The notes beneath the pieces are model-generated. The model was not told the DNA's origin. It saw only the letters and a program-made list of their open reading frames with translations, and searched no databases. Position numbers and translations under genes: made by a program. Below are positions 30,497-38,703 of a stretch of 50,889 nucleotides of DNA, in pieces. Position 1 is the first letter of the stretch. The number at the start of each line of letters is the position of its first letter. The stretch lies in the IMG/VR virus record IMGVR_UViG_3300020034_000026, positions 1 to 50,889 of that record. One strand, given 5' to 3'. The stretch comes from a virus.

Positions 30497-31060
30497 ATGG
30501 CCATCATCAAGACCAGCAACGTCAAGACCGTCACCGCCAAGACCAACGGATCCACCCCGCAGAAGCAGACCAGCACCGACAAGGACAAGGACAAGGACAA
30601 GCCCACCAAGGCCAAGAAGGGTCGTGGCGACTACGACAACCTTCCCCCGGCGCAAAAGGCACACGTGCAGGTCCTCTCCCTTGCCAAGAAGCTTGGCCAG
30701 GCTCACGAGCGCCTGAGCAAGTGGGATGACGATGAGGCGAACAACATCTCCGCCGCTGCCCAGGAGCTGGGTGAGGCTCTCACCAGGGTGAACAGCGCAG
30801 CCGAGCACTACGGCAACGTGTCCGCCGACTACGTCCGTGGGGGCCAGGCGACTGCCGCTCGGGTGGACGTGGGAGACATCGTCGCCATGAGGGAGAAATT
30901 CCGCGCCGCCTACACTTCCTCCGGTGTCCCCGAGGAGGATCTGGTCAAGCTCAAGGTCGTAGCTGTCTCCGATGGTGGTATGGTCCGCCTCAAGGCCCCT
31001 ACCTCCAAGATGGACCTCATGCTCTCCCGCCGCATGATCGAGGTGCCCATCCAGGCGTGA
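30497..31060 (+). CDS. Codon-biased Lys-rich protein of the replication block
   Basis: A 187-aa protein; ATG 30497 has AAAAAGGA upstream. The first 55 residues are basic and low-complexity (KTSNVKTVTAKTNGSTPQKQ, TSTDKDKDKDKPTKAKKGRG). Residues 65-120 are helical (LSLAKKLGQAHERLSKWDDD, AAQELGEALTRVNSAAEHYG). The C-terminal 60 residues look like a small beta barrel (VDVGDIVAMREKFRAAY, LVKLKVVAVSDGGMVRLKAP). Codons end mostly in C or G, as in the 433-aa early gene, and a strong terminator follows; both suggest an abundant protein. Nucleic-acid binding is a guess. Confidence 0.6.
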   Translation: MAIIKTSNVKTVTAKTNGSTPQKQTSTDKDKDKDKPTKAKKGRGDYDNLPPAQKAHVQVLSLAKKLGQAHERLSKWDDDEANNISAAAQELGEALTRVNSAAEHYGNVSADYVRGGQATAARVDVGDIVAMREKFRAAYTSSGVPEEDLVKLKVVAVSDGGMVRLKAPTSKMDLMLSRRMIEVPIQA

Positions 31061-31106
31061 GGCTCCCCGACCCAAAGGTGCACACAAAGTAAAAAGGCCC
31101 CTAGTC

Positions 31107-31140
31107 AAGCTCTACCACTCCCCTGTGGTAGGGCTTTTCT
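31107..31140 (+). terminator. Intrinsic terminator containing the dispersed motif
   Basis: AAGCTCTACCAC (31107-31118) pairs with GTGGTAGGGCTT (31125-31136) around loop TCCCCT, followed by TTCTAGTTTT. The loop plus the right arm contain CCCCTGTGGT (31120-31129). It ends the transcript of the 187-aa gene. Confidence 0.75.
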
Positions 31141-31161
31141 AGTTTTACCTATCAAGGATTC

Positions 31162-33549
31162 ATGCCACTTCTCTACGACCCGAACTGTACGAGATGCCCT
31201 CTGAGTAACCAGGCATTCTCTGTGTGCCTGCAGGGTAACGGACCACTCAACTCTAAGGCTCTCATCCTGTCGCAAGCTCCGTCCAGGTTCGATGATCTGA
31301 ATGGAGTGACCCTGGCAGGATCCCAGGCCAAGATCCTGAACCAAGCTCTGGCAGAGGTAGGCCTCCACAGGGCCACCATGCGCGCGACCAATCTCGTGCG
31401 CTGCCTACCCCCAGGTGATCGCCCCCCGACCGCGGCTGAGCAGCGCGCCTGTCGCCCCTACCTCGACAGTGAGCTAGAAGCCAGCGGCGCCACCCACGTG
31501 CTGCTGTTGGGCGCTGTTCCCCTGAGAGCGGTGACCACAGGGGCCAAGCTGCCCAAGCAACTGCGCGGGCGACCATTCACTCATGCAGGAAAAACCTACC
31601 TCCCCACGTTCCATCCGAATTATATCGTAAGATCCCCAAGGGCGAGATCCCAGCTGATCTCAGACCTAAGATTGTTCAAGTCTCTCATCGATGGAACGCA
31701 CAAGGAGGAACGCTTATCTATTGAGTATGTCACCCTTGACAACTTCACTACGTTCCTCTCCTACCTCCAAGGTGTGGTCTCACTAGATATAGAGACAACA
31801 TCACTGTATCCGTGGGCAGAAGATGCCAAGATTGTCTCTATCGGAGTTGGCACAAGACAGGCCCAGTACATATGGCCTATCAACTACCCTAGCCATCCCC
31901 TGTGGTCATATACATCCCCACGAGTAAAGCAGTTGATGGTGCAGAAACTCGTGCAGGCCCTAAGAATCTGTGAAGTAGCCACTCAATTCGGGAAGTTTGA
32001 CTCACTGTTTTTCAAGGTCATCTATGATGTAAACATCATTCCAGATATTGACACTGGACTGATGCACTACTCCATAGACGAAAACTCACCTCATGACCTT
32101 GAGTACTTGTCTCAGTCCTACTACGGCACCCCAGCATACGATGTTCCTCTGGAGACCAAGCATGGTAAGGATGGAGACATCGTAAAGCACGCCACTTACC
32201 TTGCCAAGGATCTAAAGTACACACGGAAGCTCTGCTTTGACATACGCAAGGATCTGGACAACCAGCCCAGCTCAAGGAAGATCTACGATACCCTCACCTT
32301 TCCAGTGTCGAAGATCTATCGGCAGATTGAGCTTAACGGTGTCCCTATCGACGTTCCCCGCATGGGTGAGGTAAAAACTCATCTAGAGAATCAGATCCAA
32401 GAGTCAACCTCAGCCCTAGATAAGATCGTCCCAGGGGTGAACTGGGCAAGCCACAAGCAAGTGGCAGTAGCCTTGTTCGATACGCTGGAACTACCGAGCC
32501 TGAAGGCTACCAAAAAGGGTGGGGATTCTGCAGATGAGTCTGTCCTACTGCAGATAGATCATCCCGTAGCTACTGCACTCTTGAAGCATCGCAGGGCGAA
32601 AAAGCTCCTGGGTACCTACATCAAGGGATGGGGACCCTATCTTGTAGGCGGAAGAATTCATCCCACCTTCAAGATTCACGGAACGGTAACATCAAGACCA
32701 TCCTGTGAACATCCGAACATTCAGCAGACAGACAGAGATCCTATCATCAGATCTCTGATCGCATCAGATGACCTAGACTGGGAAATAGTAGAGGTAGACC
32801 TATCCCAGGCAGAGCTTAGAATTACCGCGCACTGTTCCGGTGATAAGCGAATGAAGCGAATCTTTCAAGAGGGGGGTGACATCCACTCTGTTACCGCTTC
32901 AGAGATTCTAGAGATAGCTATCAACCTGATCACTAGCGAACAACGGTTCATAGCAAAGTCATTAAACTTTGGTCTCATTTATGGGATGTTCTGGAAAAAG
33001 CTAATCATCTATGCCCGAGATAACTACGGAGTGCACCTCACTCCGCGTCAAGCTCAGGACTTCAGAAACCGATTCTTCAGGCTGTACGCTTCCCTGCTAC
33101 CCTGGCACGAGAGAACGAGAAAATTCGTCCGCGCCAATGGATGGGTGCGGAACCTGTCCGGCAGAGTGAGAAGACTTCCTCTGGCACAGCTGCAGTATGA
33201 TTCCCCAGAGCGCGGGGAAGCCGAGAGACAAGCCATCAACTCGCCCATCCAGTCATTCGTGAGTGACATGGTACTCTCCTCCCTCATCATGGCAGACCAG
33301 GAGTTCACCTTAGACAATGTTAGAATTATTGCCACGGTACACGACTCCGTCTTAGCTCAAGTACATAAGTCTTACATCCCAGAGTACGCAGAGAAGATGT
33401 CAAGCTTCATAACCCATCCATTTATCCTAGATGAGTGGCGTATCAAGCTTGACGTTCCGATGGTGGCTGATGTCAAAATCGGCCCCTGGTCCAAAGGCAT
33501 CTCACTCGAGAAATGGATGCAACAATCACAAAAAGGAAAGGATTTTTAA
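31162..33549 (+). CDS. Uracil-DNA glycosylase-like domain fused to family A DNA polymerase
   Basis: A 795-aa protein. Residues 1-180 resemble family 4/5 uracil-DNA glycosylases: CTRCPLS, LILSQAPSRFDDLNGVTLAG, NLVRCLPPGDRPPTAAEQRA with the following CRPYL, and LPTFHPNYIVRSP. The four iron-sulphur Cys appear kept, but the usual GEAPG motif is SQAPS, so glycosylase activity is doubtful. A 3'-5' exonuclease follows (VVSLDIETTSLYPW, about 205). The polymerase domain has motif A VDLSQAELRITAH (about 543), motif B RFIAKSLNFGLIYG (about 594) and motif C VHDSVLAQV (about 725). This is the replicative polymerase. UDG-like/PolA fusions are known from SPO1-like phages. Confidence 0.88.
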   Translation: MPLLYDPNCTRCPLSNQAFSVCLQGNGPLNSKALILSQAPSRFDDLNGVTLAGSQAKILNQALAEVGLHRATMRATNLVRCLPPGDRPPTAAEQRACRPYLDSELEASGATHVLLLGAVPLRAVTTGAKLPKQLRGRPFTHAGKTYLPTFHPNYIVRSPRARSQLISDLRLFKSLIDGTHKEERLSIEYVTLDNFTTFLSYLQGVVSLDIETTSLYPWAEDAKIVSIGVGTRQAQYIWPINYPSHPLWSYTSPRVKQLMVQKLVQALRICEVATQFGKFDSLFFKVIYDVNIIPDIDTGLMHYSIDENSPHDLEYLSQSYYGTPAYDVPLETKHGKDGDIVKHATYLAKDLKYTRKLCFDIRKDLDNQPSSRKIYDTLTFPVSKIYRQIELNGVPIDVPRMGEVKTHLENQIQESTSALDKIVPGVNWASHKQVAVALFDTLELPSLKATKKGGDSADESVLLQIDHPVATALLKHRRAKKLLGTYIKGWGPYLVGGRIHPTFKIHGTVTSRPSCEHPNIQQTDRDPIIRSLIASDDLDWEIVEVDLSQAELRITAHCSGDKRMKRIFQEGGDIHSVTASEILEIAINLITSEQRFIAKSLNFGLIYGMFWKKLIIYARDNYGVHLTPRQAQDFRNRFFRLYASLLPWHERTRKFVRANGWVRNLSGRVRRLPLAQLQYDSPERGEAERQAINSPIQSFVSDMVLSSLIMADQEFTLDNVRIIATVHDSVLAQVHKSYIPEYAEKMSSFITHPFILDEWRIKLDVPMVADVKIGPWSKGISLEKWMQQSQKGKDF

Positions 33550-33554
33550 AAGTC

Positions 33555-34598
33555 ATGCCAACGTCACTGAAAGTCTGGGACCCTACATGGGCAATCAATC
33601 AATCGCGGGTGGCCATCGCAAGGCACTGCCCCCAAGCTCACCAGTATCACTATATCGAAAACCTAGTCCCGGTGAAGAATCCGAGACCGTTCGCTTTCGG
33701 CACCCTAGCCCACAAGGTACTTGAGACCTACGCTGAGACAGGATCATCCTTGCAAGCTCTGGAAGAGATTCGTAAGGTCTCTCCTGAAGACTTCCGCATG
33801 TTCTCAGAAGAAAAGGAGTACTACGGAGACATCCTCAATGACATATACGACATCATGTATGAGTATTTTCGGACATGGAACCCGAGGGAGTTCAAGTTCA
33901 TCAAGGTCGCAGAGAGAAACTCAGAGCATGAGTTCTGCACAGACATCTTGTACAAAGGCAAAAAGTTCAAGGTCAAGGGTACCATCGATGCCATCGTGCA
34001 GACCACCAATGGCAAGATCTGGCTAGTCGAAAACAAGACGTTCGGAACCTCTTTACCGAGTGAGGACGATCGATGGCGTAATCTTCAGACCAGCGTCTAC
34101 ATCAAGATTGCGCTGAAGCTCAAGATGGCCAAGCGCATTGATGGAATCCTGTGGAACTACATCTTGAGTAAGCCCCCAACCGTTCCTCAAGAGTTGAGGG
34201 ATGGGAGACTATCTCAGCGAGAGATCATCACACTTCCTAGCGTAGTCGAGCGCGAGCTGGGTGCCCGCTCCCTGCTCTCCTCCCCGAGCTACACCAAGCT
34301 CCGGGCCATGGCCGAGACGGGCCGCGGTCGCTACTTCCAGCGCATCTACAACCCGGTGGCGGCCCCTGTGGTTGACGCTCTGTGGCGCGGGTTCCTTGAC
34401 ACCGCTCTACTGATTGTAGATAATCGATTGCCGAATTACCGCAACATAGGCCGCCACTGCGGATGGTGCCAGTATGAGAGACTCTGCCGCACCGACTTGA
34501 CGGGAGGAGACCTCGAGTATGTTAAAGAGAAAGAGTACAAGGCTGGCGACGAAGATCAGCCCGGGAGCAAGAAACATCTCCCAGGTGATACTCAGTAA
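33555..34598 (+). CDS. RecB/Cas4-like PD-(D/E)XK nuclease
   Basis: A 347-aa protein (ATG 33555; an in-frame ATG at 33513 would overlap the polymerase). The nuclease core is KVKGTIDAIVQTTNGKIWLV followed by ENKT (about 140-160), then WRNLQTSVYIKIALKLKMAK. Near the C-terminus, NIGRHCGWCQYERLCRTDL gives Cys residues that, with an upstream Cys, could hold an iron-sulphur cluster as in Cas4/AddB-like exonucleases. It lies between the polymerase and a RecA-like ATPase, so it is probably a recombination exonuclease. Residues 245-275 are encoded by a GC-rich patch next to the motif copy at 34363. Confidence 0.78.
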   Translation: MPTSLKVWDPTWAINQSRVAIARHCPQAHQYHYIENLVPVKNPRPFAFGTLAHKVLETYAETGSSLQALEEIRKVSPEDFRMFSEEKEYYGDILNDIYDIMYEYFRTWNPREFKFIKVAERNSEHEFCTDILYKGKKFKVKGTIDAIVQTTNGKIWLVENKTFGTSLPSEDDRWRNLQTSVYIKIALKLKMAKRIDGILWNYILSKPPTVPQELRDGRLSQREIITLPSVVERELGARSLLSSPSYTKLRAMAETGRGRYFQRIYNPVAAPVVDALWRGFLDTALLIVDNRLPNYRNIGRHCGWCQYERLCRTDLTGGDLEYVKEKEYKAGDEDQPGSKKHLPGDTQ

Positions 34599-35349
34599 GC
34601 CTGGTAGAGACGAGTTCAGATCGTACGTCTTGTACGGTAGAAGCGGTACGGGAAAGACTACTCTGGCCGCATCATGGCCAAAGAAGCTAGTTCTGTTCGA
34701 TGTCAATGATAAGGGTACAGACTCTATCTCAGACATTCACGACGATGATATTGACATCATCAATGTTCGTTCCTGGGATGACTTCGAGGCTGGCTATTGG
34801 TACGTCTACGAGAAATCAAAAGACTACAGCACAGTCATCGTAGATACCGTATCTCAGCTGCAGCAGATCCTGGTGTATGAGATGTCGAAGAACAAGGACA
34901 AGCCTGGTCACTGGGGAACCATGACCAGGCAGGCGTGGGGCGACCTAACCTCCAAGATGAAAACGTGGATCACCTACTTCAGAGATCTACCTATGGAAGT
35001 TGTCTTTATCGCACAAGATAGAGTCTTTTCTGGGGATGAGGAGTCTGATGACAACCATATGATCGACCCGGAGGTAGGCCCAGCACTATCTCCTAGCGTA
35101 GCCAAGCATCTCAACGCCAGCGCTCACGTCATTGTCAACACTTTCATCAGAAGGAGAATCGTCAAGACCAAGCCCATCAAAGGCAAGTCCCAAAAGATAG
35201 AGAAGATCGACTACTGCCTCCGAGTAGGTCCGAATCCAATCTATGCCACCAAGTTTCGCAAGCCCAAGAGCATCATCCTCCCATCTGTCTTGAGCAATCC
35301 AGACTACGACAAGATCCGTTCCATCATGCTTCCCGAAAAGAAAGAATAA
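34519..35349 (+). CDS. RecA-like ATPase (Sak4-like, AAA)
   Basis: A 276-aa protein starting at ATG 34519 with GGAGGAG upstream, overlapping the nuclease gene by 80 bp. SYVLYGRSGTGKTTLAASWP (about 36-55) is a Walker A motif, KDYSTVIVDTVSQLQQ a Walker B, and DLPMEVVFIAQDRVFSGDEE follows. The layout agrees with phage nucleotide-binding/Sak4-type single-strand annealing proteins, which usually sit by a RecB-like exonuclease and an ssDNA-binding protein, as here. Confidence 0.78.
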   Translation: MLKRKSTRLATKISPGARNISQVILSKPGRDEFRSYVLYGRSGTGKTTLAASWPKKLVLFDVNDKGTDSISDIHDDDIDIINVRSWDDFEAGYWYVYEKSKDYSTVIVDTVSQLQQILVYEMSKNKDKPGHWGTMTRQAWGDLTSKMKTWITYFRDLPMEVVFIAQDRVFSGDEESDDNHMIDPEVGPALSPSVAKHLNASAHVIVNTFIRRRIVKTKPIKGKSQKIEKIDYCLRVGPNPIYATKFRKPKSIILPSVLSNPDYDKIRSIMLPEKKE

Positions 35350-35364
35350 AAAGGAAAAGAAAAC

Positions 35365-36171
35365 ATGCCAATCAACAATAAGAACAAGGCTCCCCATCGC
35401 AAGGTGAAGACCAATGTCATCAAGGTTGACTTCACCGACACCGACAAGCGGGTACTCCTACCCGAAGGAGACTACCGATTCCGCGTCGGAGAGGTGACCC
35501 AGGAAGTTGGCGCAGAGTCTCAGAAGGATTACCTGAAGTGGATACTTGTCGTCATCGACGATGACGACAAGCTCAATGGACAGAAGCTGTACTACCAGAC
35601 CAGTCTACAGCCTCAGTCCCTCTGGGTTCTCCGGGATCTACTTGAGGCTCTGGGGATCGAAACGGCACAGGACGAATTCGAGATCGATCTGGATGACGTG
35701 ATCGACCGTGAGGCAGTGGCCTCCGTCTTCCACGAGCGCTGGGAGGGCAAGGACAGATCCAAGGTCTCCCAGATCACCCCCTTCGATCCCGATGACGTGT
35801 CCCCTGTGGTCAACGATGATGGTGAGGAAGAGGAGGGGGAAGCCGAAGTAGTCGAAGAGGAAGAGGAGGAAGCCCTCCCTCCCCCCAAGAAGCAGACGAC
35901 CACAGGGAAAGAGTACAAGTCCAGCAAGAAAGCAGCCCAGCCGGACCCGGAGCCTGAAGAGGAAGCCGAGGAAGAGGCAGAGGGGGAAGAGGGAACGGAA
36001 GTCCAGATGGTCACCGCGACGGAGGTGAATGCCATGGACGATGACGAGTTGAATGATCTCGTCACGGTGTTCGGCCTATCCAAGAGCCTCAAGGTTGTTC
36101 GCCCAGCCAAGCTCAAGAAGAGTCGAGTCATCGCCGCTCTGGAAAAGGCAGAACTCCTGTCCGAGGAGTAG
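35365..36171 (+). CDS. DUF669-like ssDNA-binding protein candidate with acidic tail
   Basis: A 268-aa protein with AGGAAAAGAAAAC before ATG 35365. Residues 20-140 resemble DUF669-type phage proteins (VLLPEGDYRFRVGEVTQEVG, DYLKWILVVIDDDDKLNGQK, LYYQTSLQPQSLWVLRDLLE, ALGI), which occur next to Sak4 ATPases and are thought to bind single-stranded DNA. Residues 145-215 are extremely acidic, as in SSB tails. The last 50 residues are a SAP-like helical domain (MDDDELNDLVTVFGLSKSLK, SRVIAALEKAELLSE). Two motif copies, at 35801 (Pro-Val-Val) and 35899 (Thr-Thr-Gly), lie in the linker. Confidence 0.68.
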   Translation: MPINNKNKAPHRKVKTNVIKVDFTDTDKRVLLPEGDYRFRVGEVTQEVGAESQKDYLKWILVVIDDDDKLNGQKLYYQTSLQPQSLWVLRDLLEALGIETAQDEFEIDLDDVIDREAVASVFHERWEGKDRSKVSQITPFDPDDVSPVVNDDGEEEEGEAEVVEEEEEEALPPPKKQTTTGKEYKSSKKAAQPDPEPEEEAEEEAEGEEGTEVQMVTATEVNAMDDDELNDLVTVFGLSKSLKVVRPAKLKKSRVIAALEKAELLSEE

Positions 36172-36176
36172 AGACA

Positions 36177-36275
36177 GTGACTTTCTGGGAACTGTTGGCC
36201 ATCATATGGATCGTTGTCTACCTTGTCGCAGTGATCCTTTTCTTTGCCATAACTAGCAAAGATAGGCATGACTAA
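36177..36275 (+). CDS. 32-aa membrane microprotein
   Basis: GTG 36177 has GAGGAG 8 bases upstream; TAA 36273-36275 overlaps the next ATG (TAATG). The translation MTFWELLAIIWIVVYLVAVI then LFFAITSKDRHD is one transmembrane helix with a polar C-terminus. The good ribosome binding site and stop-start overlap argue for translation. Function unknown. Confidence 0.55.
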   Translation: MTFWELLAIIWIVVYLVAVILFFAITSKDRHD

Positions 36276-36544
36276 TGTCCATAGACAACCTAGTTCTACC
36301 CCATCCAGAACCTTGGAAAGCTACGGAGTGGACCTACAAAGGTAGGATCTTCCGTTTAGTGCTTACAGTGGAAAACAAGTTTACCATAGAACATGTTACT
36401 AGGGATTCTCTAGGGTTTTCCAAGTGGGAAATTCTCCATACCTACGAGATAAATGGGATAGAAGAATTCTCCAATGACCATGTAGATCTTCTCACCACTG
36501 CAATCATATCCTTGGTCAATGATAAACTAGAGCACGTTTGTTGA
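36275..36544 (+). CDS. Hypothetical protein
   Basis: An 89-aa protein (PHPEPWKATEWTYKGRIFRL, VLTVENKFTIEHVTRDSLGF, VDLLTTAIISLVNDKLEHVC). Beta-rich, with a C-terminal helix. The ATG overlaps the microprotein stop. The DNA is more AT-rich than upstream. Not recognised. Confidence 0.55.
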   Translation: MSIDNLVLPHPEPWKATEWTYKGRIFRLVLTVENKFTIEHVTRDSLGFSKWEILHTYEINGIEEFSNDHVDLLTTAIISLVNDKLEHVC

Positions 36545-36547
36545 CCA

Positions 36548-36859
36548 ATGGCTTCGCAGGCTGAAAGCAGGCTGTCACGTAAAATCAGAAAGACTCTGGA
36601 AGAAAAGTATCCAGAGTCTTTCTGGTTTAAACTGCATATCTCACGATTCCAGCAGTCGGGAATCCCAGACATTATCGGATGCGTGGATGGAGTTCCCATC
36701 GCTCTTGAAACAAAGATGCCGGGCGCCCCAGGGGCAACCAAGATCCAGGAGCGCACTCATAAGAAGATGAGAAAGGCTGGGTACTACGTATACGTAATCA
36801 CTAGTGTTCTTTCGGCACTGGAAGTAGTAGACCAAACACTAAGCTATAAGCACCCATGA
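36548..36859 (+). CDS. VRR-NUC domain nuclease
   Basis: A 103-aa protein with the complete VRR-NUC pattern: ESFWFKLHISRFQQSGIPDI (catalytic GxPD), IGCVDGVPIALETKMPGAPG (E-x-K), ATKIQERTHKKMRKAGYYVY and VITSVLSAL. Phage VRR-NUC proteins are structure-specific nucleases (Holliday junction resolvase-like) and often stand beside a SNF2-type helicase, as here (2-base gap). Confidence 0.85.
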   Translation: MASQAESRLSRKIRKTLEEKYPESFWFKLHISRFQQSGIPDIIGCVDGVPIALETKMPGAPGATKIQERTHKKMRKAGYYVYVITSVLSALEVVDQTLSYKHP

Positions 36860-36860
36860 T

Positions 36861-38246
36861 ATGAACACCATCTCATCCCAGCTGTTGCCTCATCAAACCC
36901 AGGCCTTAGACTTCGCCCTCAATAAGATCTGTTCTGCTCTGTACCTTGAGCAAGGATTGGGCAAGACATGGGTAGCGGCTGGGATGATCGAGAAACTCAT
37001 AAACCAGGGTCTCATAGTATCTTACGATGTTCAGATACTAGTCATCTGCAACAAATCTAACTTGATATCTACCTGGGTCACTACACTTAAGAAGATTCAG
37101 GGACTTGATATCTACCTCAACTGGCCTGAGTTCAAAGATGCCTCCGGGCACAGAGTCTTGATTGTCAACTACGAGAAGATGATCGATCGACGGATGCCCG
37201 CGGGAATCATCAAGGGACTTGTCTCAAAGGTACAAAAAAGAACATTCGATTTGATCGTGTACGATGAGTGTCATCGCCTAAAAGATAGGGGCTCCAAGCA
37301 CTCAAGAGTCGCAGCACGCCTCAAGTCGATTTACAAGCTAGCCTTGAGTGGCACTCCCCTAGAGCAGAAACCAATGGATCTGTTCGGACAAATGCGGTTC
37401 CTGGATAAAGACCTATTAGGAACCTTCACACAGTTCTCCCAAGAGTTTCTCCGCCCCTGTGGTTACATGGGCATGGAATGGGAGATGCGTCCCACTAAAT
37501 ACAAAGCATTCAAAAACCTCATCTCTCCGCATATCTTGCGTATGACAAAGAAAGAGACTCTGAATCTCCCTGTGCTTACCATCAAGAAAGTACCTGTCCT
37601 ACTCCTAGGTAAGCAGCGCAAGATCTACAACGAGCTACGAGATGAAATGGTAGCTGATCTATCTAGGGGTCAAGTCACGGCACCCATGGCCATGACCAAG
37701 ATCCTACGCTTGCAGCAAGTCTGTGGCGGCTTCGTACCGAACGATGATGGAGACGTGATGACCACAGGGGAAGCGAAGCTCCGCAAGCTGGGCGTCCTAC
37801 TCAGGCGGCTCCCCTCCCCTGTGGTCATCTTCTGCCGCTTCCTGAGCGAGGTGAACGCTGTGCTGGGCTCCCTCAACGGCCACCAAAGGGACACCGGTCG
37901 AGCCTGGAAGATTGACGGCTCAGTGGGTGAGAAGGGTCGCGCGGAAATTCTACGTAAGTTTCAGGCTGGACAAGTTGACTACTTGGTCTGCCAGATCAAG
38001 ACAGGAGGGGTAGGGGTAGACTTGTATGCAGCTAACTCAGCCATCATCTACTCTCAGACTTGGTCCAGCATAGACAACGATCAGGCTATCTCGAGACTGC
38101 ATCGAATGATGCAGGAGAGACCAGTAACCATCTACAAGCTTGTGGCAGTGGATACCGTAGATGAGGATATCAACGATGCCATTGACTACAAGAGAGATGT
38201 TATCAAGTATGTACTCAAAGGACTAAACAAAACATGTCTAGGGTAA
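36861..38246 (+). CDS. SNF2-family DEAD/DEAH-like helicase
   Basis: A 461-aa protein: LLPHQTQALDFALNKICSAL (Q-motif-like), YLEQGLGKTWVAAGMIEKLI (Walker A), FDLIVYDECHRLKDRGSKHS (DECH, motif II, about 133), ALSGTPLEQKPMDLFGQMRF (motif III), and C-terminal GQVDYLVCQIKTGGVGVDLY, SQTWSSIDNDQAISRLHRMM (motifs V and VI). It should translocate on DNA and act with the VRR-NUC nuclease in recombination or replication restart. Three motif copies lie within it (37454, 37761, 37816); the last two form an inverted pair 46 bases apart in a GC-rich patch. Confidence 0.85.
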   Translation: MNTISSQLLPHQTQALDFALNKICSALYLEQGLGKTWVAAGMIEKLINQGLIVSYDVQILVICNKSNLISTWVTTLKKIQGLDIYLNWPEFKDASGHRVLIVNYEKMIDRRMPAGIIKGLVSKVQKRTFDLIVYDECHRLKDRGSKHSRVAARLKSIYKLALSGTPLEQKPMDLFGQMRFLDKDLLGTFTQFSQEFLRPCGYMGMEWEMRPTKYKAFKNLISPHILRMTKKETLNLPVLTIKKVPVLLLGKQRKIYNELRDEMVADLSRGQVTAPMAMTKILRLQQVCGGFVPNDDGDVMTTGEAKLRKLGVLLRRLPSPVVIFCRFLSEVNAVLGSLNGHQRDTGRAWKIDGSVGEKGRAEILRKFQAGQVDYLVCQIKTGGVGVDLYAANSAIIYSQTWSSIDNDQAISRLHRMMQERPVTIYKLVAVDTVDEDINDAIDYKRDVIKYVLKGLNKTCLG

Positions 38247-38491
38247 ACCCTGCAATCTATACAGTGGAAGACATAGCTAAGGTCTTGAAGATCGAACCTG
38301 TCACTGTCCGCTACAGACTTCGCAGTAAAGGAATCCTGAAGAATAAGGATACCGGTATGTATGGGTGGAATGATTGGGGAGAGTTCACCAAGGTGTGCAT
38401 CTTCCTTTCAGAAAACCTTGACTCAAACGTCAAGTTTATCGAGATGACAAAGAGACTGAAGTCCATCTACATAAAGCCAACCCCACCATGA
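38234..38491 (+). CDS. Helix-turn-helix protein
   Basis: An 85-aa protein overlapping the helicase end by 13 bp. PAIYTVEDIAKVLKIEPVTV, then RYRLRSKGILKNKDTGMYGW is a MerR/excisionase-like helix-turn-helix with wing; residues 55-85 form a helix. It may be a small regulator or an accessory replication protein. Confidence 0.6.
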   Translation: MSRVNPAIYTVEDIAKVLKIEPVTVRYRLRSKGILKNKDTGMYGWNDWGEFTKVCIFLSENLDSNVKFIEMTKRLKSIYIKPTPP

Positions 38492-38703
38492 AGGCTAATA
38501 CTCCTTACGTAGTGGAGAAAGGTACACCTCGAACCATTGGCTCTAGTGATTTTCGATACTTCATAGTGCATCAAAAATCGGATGCTACTGTAGTCTCCAC
38601 CTACAGTAAAGTTAATGCCGAGATGATTTGTGATGCCCTCAACTCCTTTGACCCAGATGGTGAAATCTACATGTCAAAGATCCGCAAGTGGAGCGATCTG
38701 TGA
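38488..38703 (+). CDS. Hypothetical protein
   Basis: A 71-aa protein (GTPRTIGSSDFRYFIVHQKS, DATVVSTYSKVNAEMICDAL, NSFDPDGEIYMSKIRKWSDL). A small alpha/beta domain; the FRYFIVHQKSDATVVSTYSKVNAEMICDAL-type pattern is common in small phage proteins. It overlaps both neighbours by a few bases. Function unknown. Confidence 0.55.
   Translation: MKANTPYVVEKGTPRTIGSSDFRYFIVHQKSDATVVSTYSKVNAEMICDALNSFDPDGEIYMSKIRKWSDL

Noticed and set aside
35613-36269. Long leftward frame opposite the DUF669-like gene
   Set aside because: It is Ser-rich low complexity produced by reading the acidic GAG/GAA codons in antisense. The rightward gene has the ribosome binding site and synteny.
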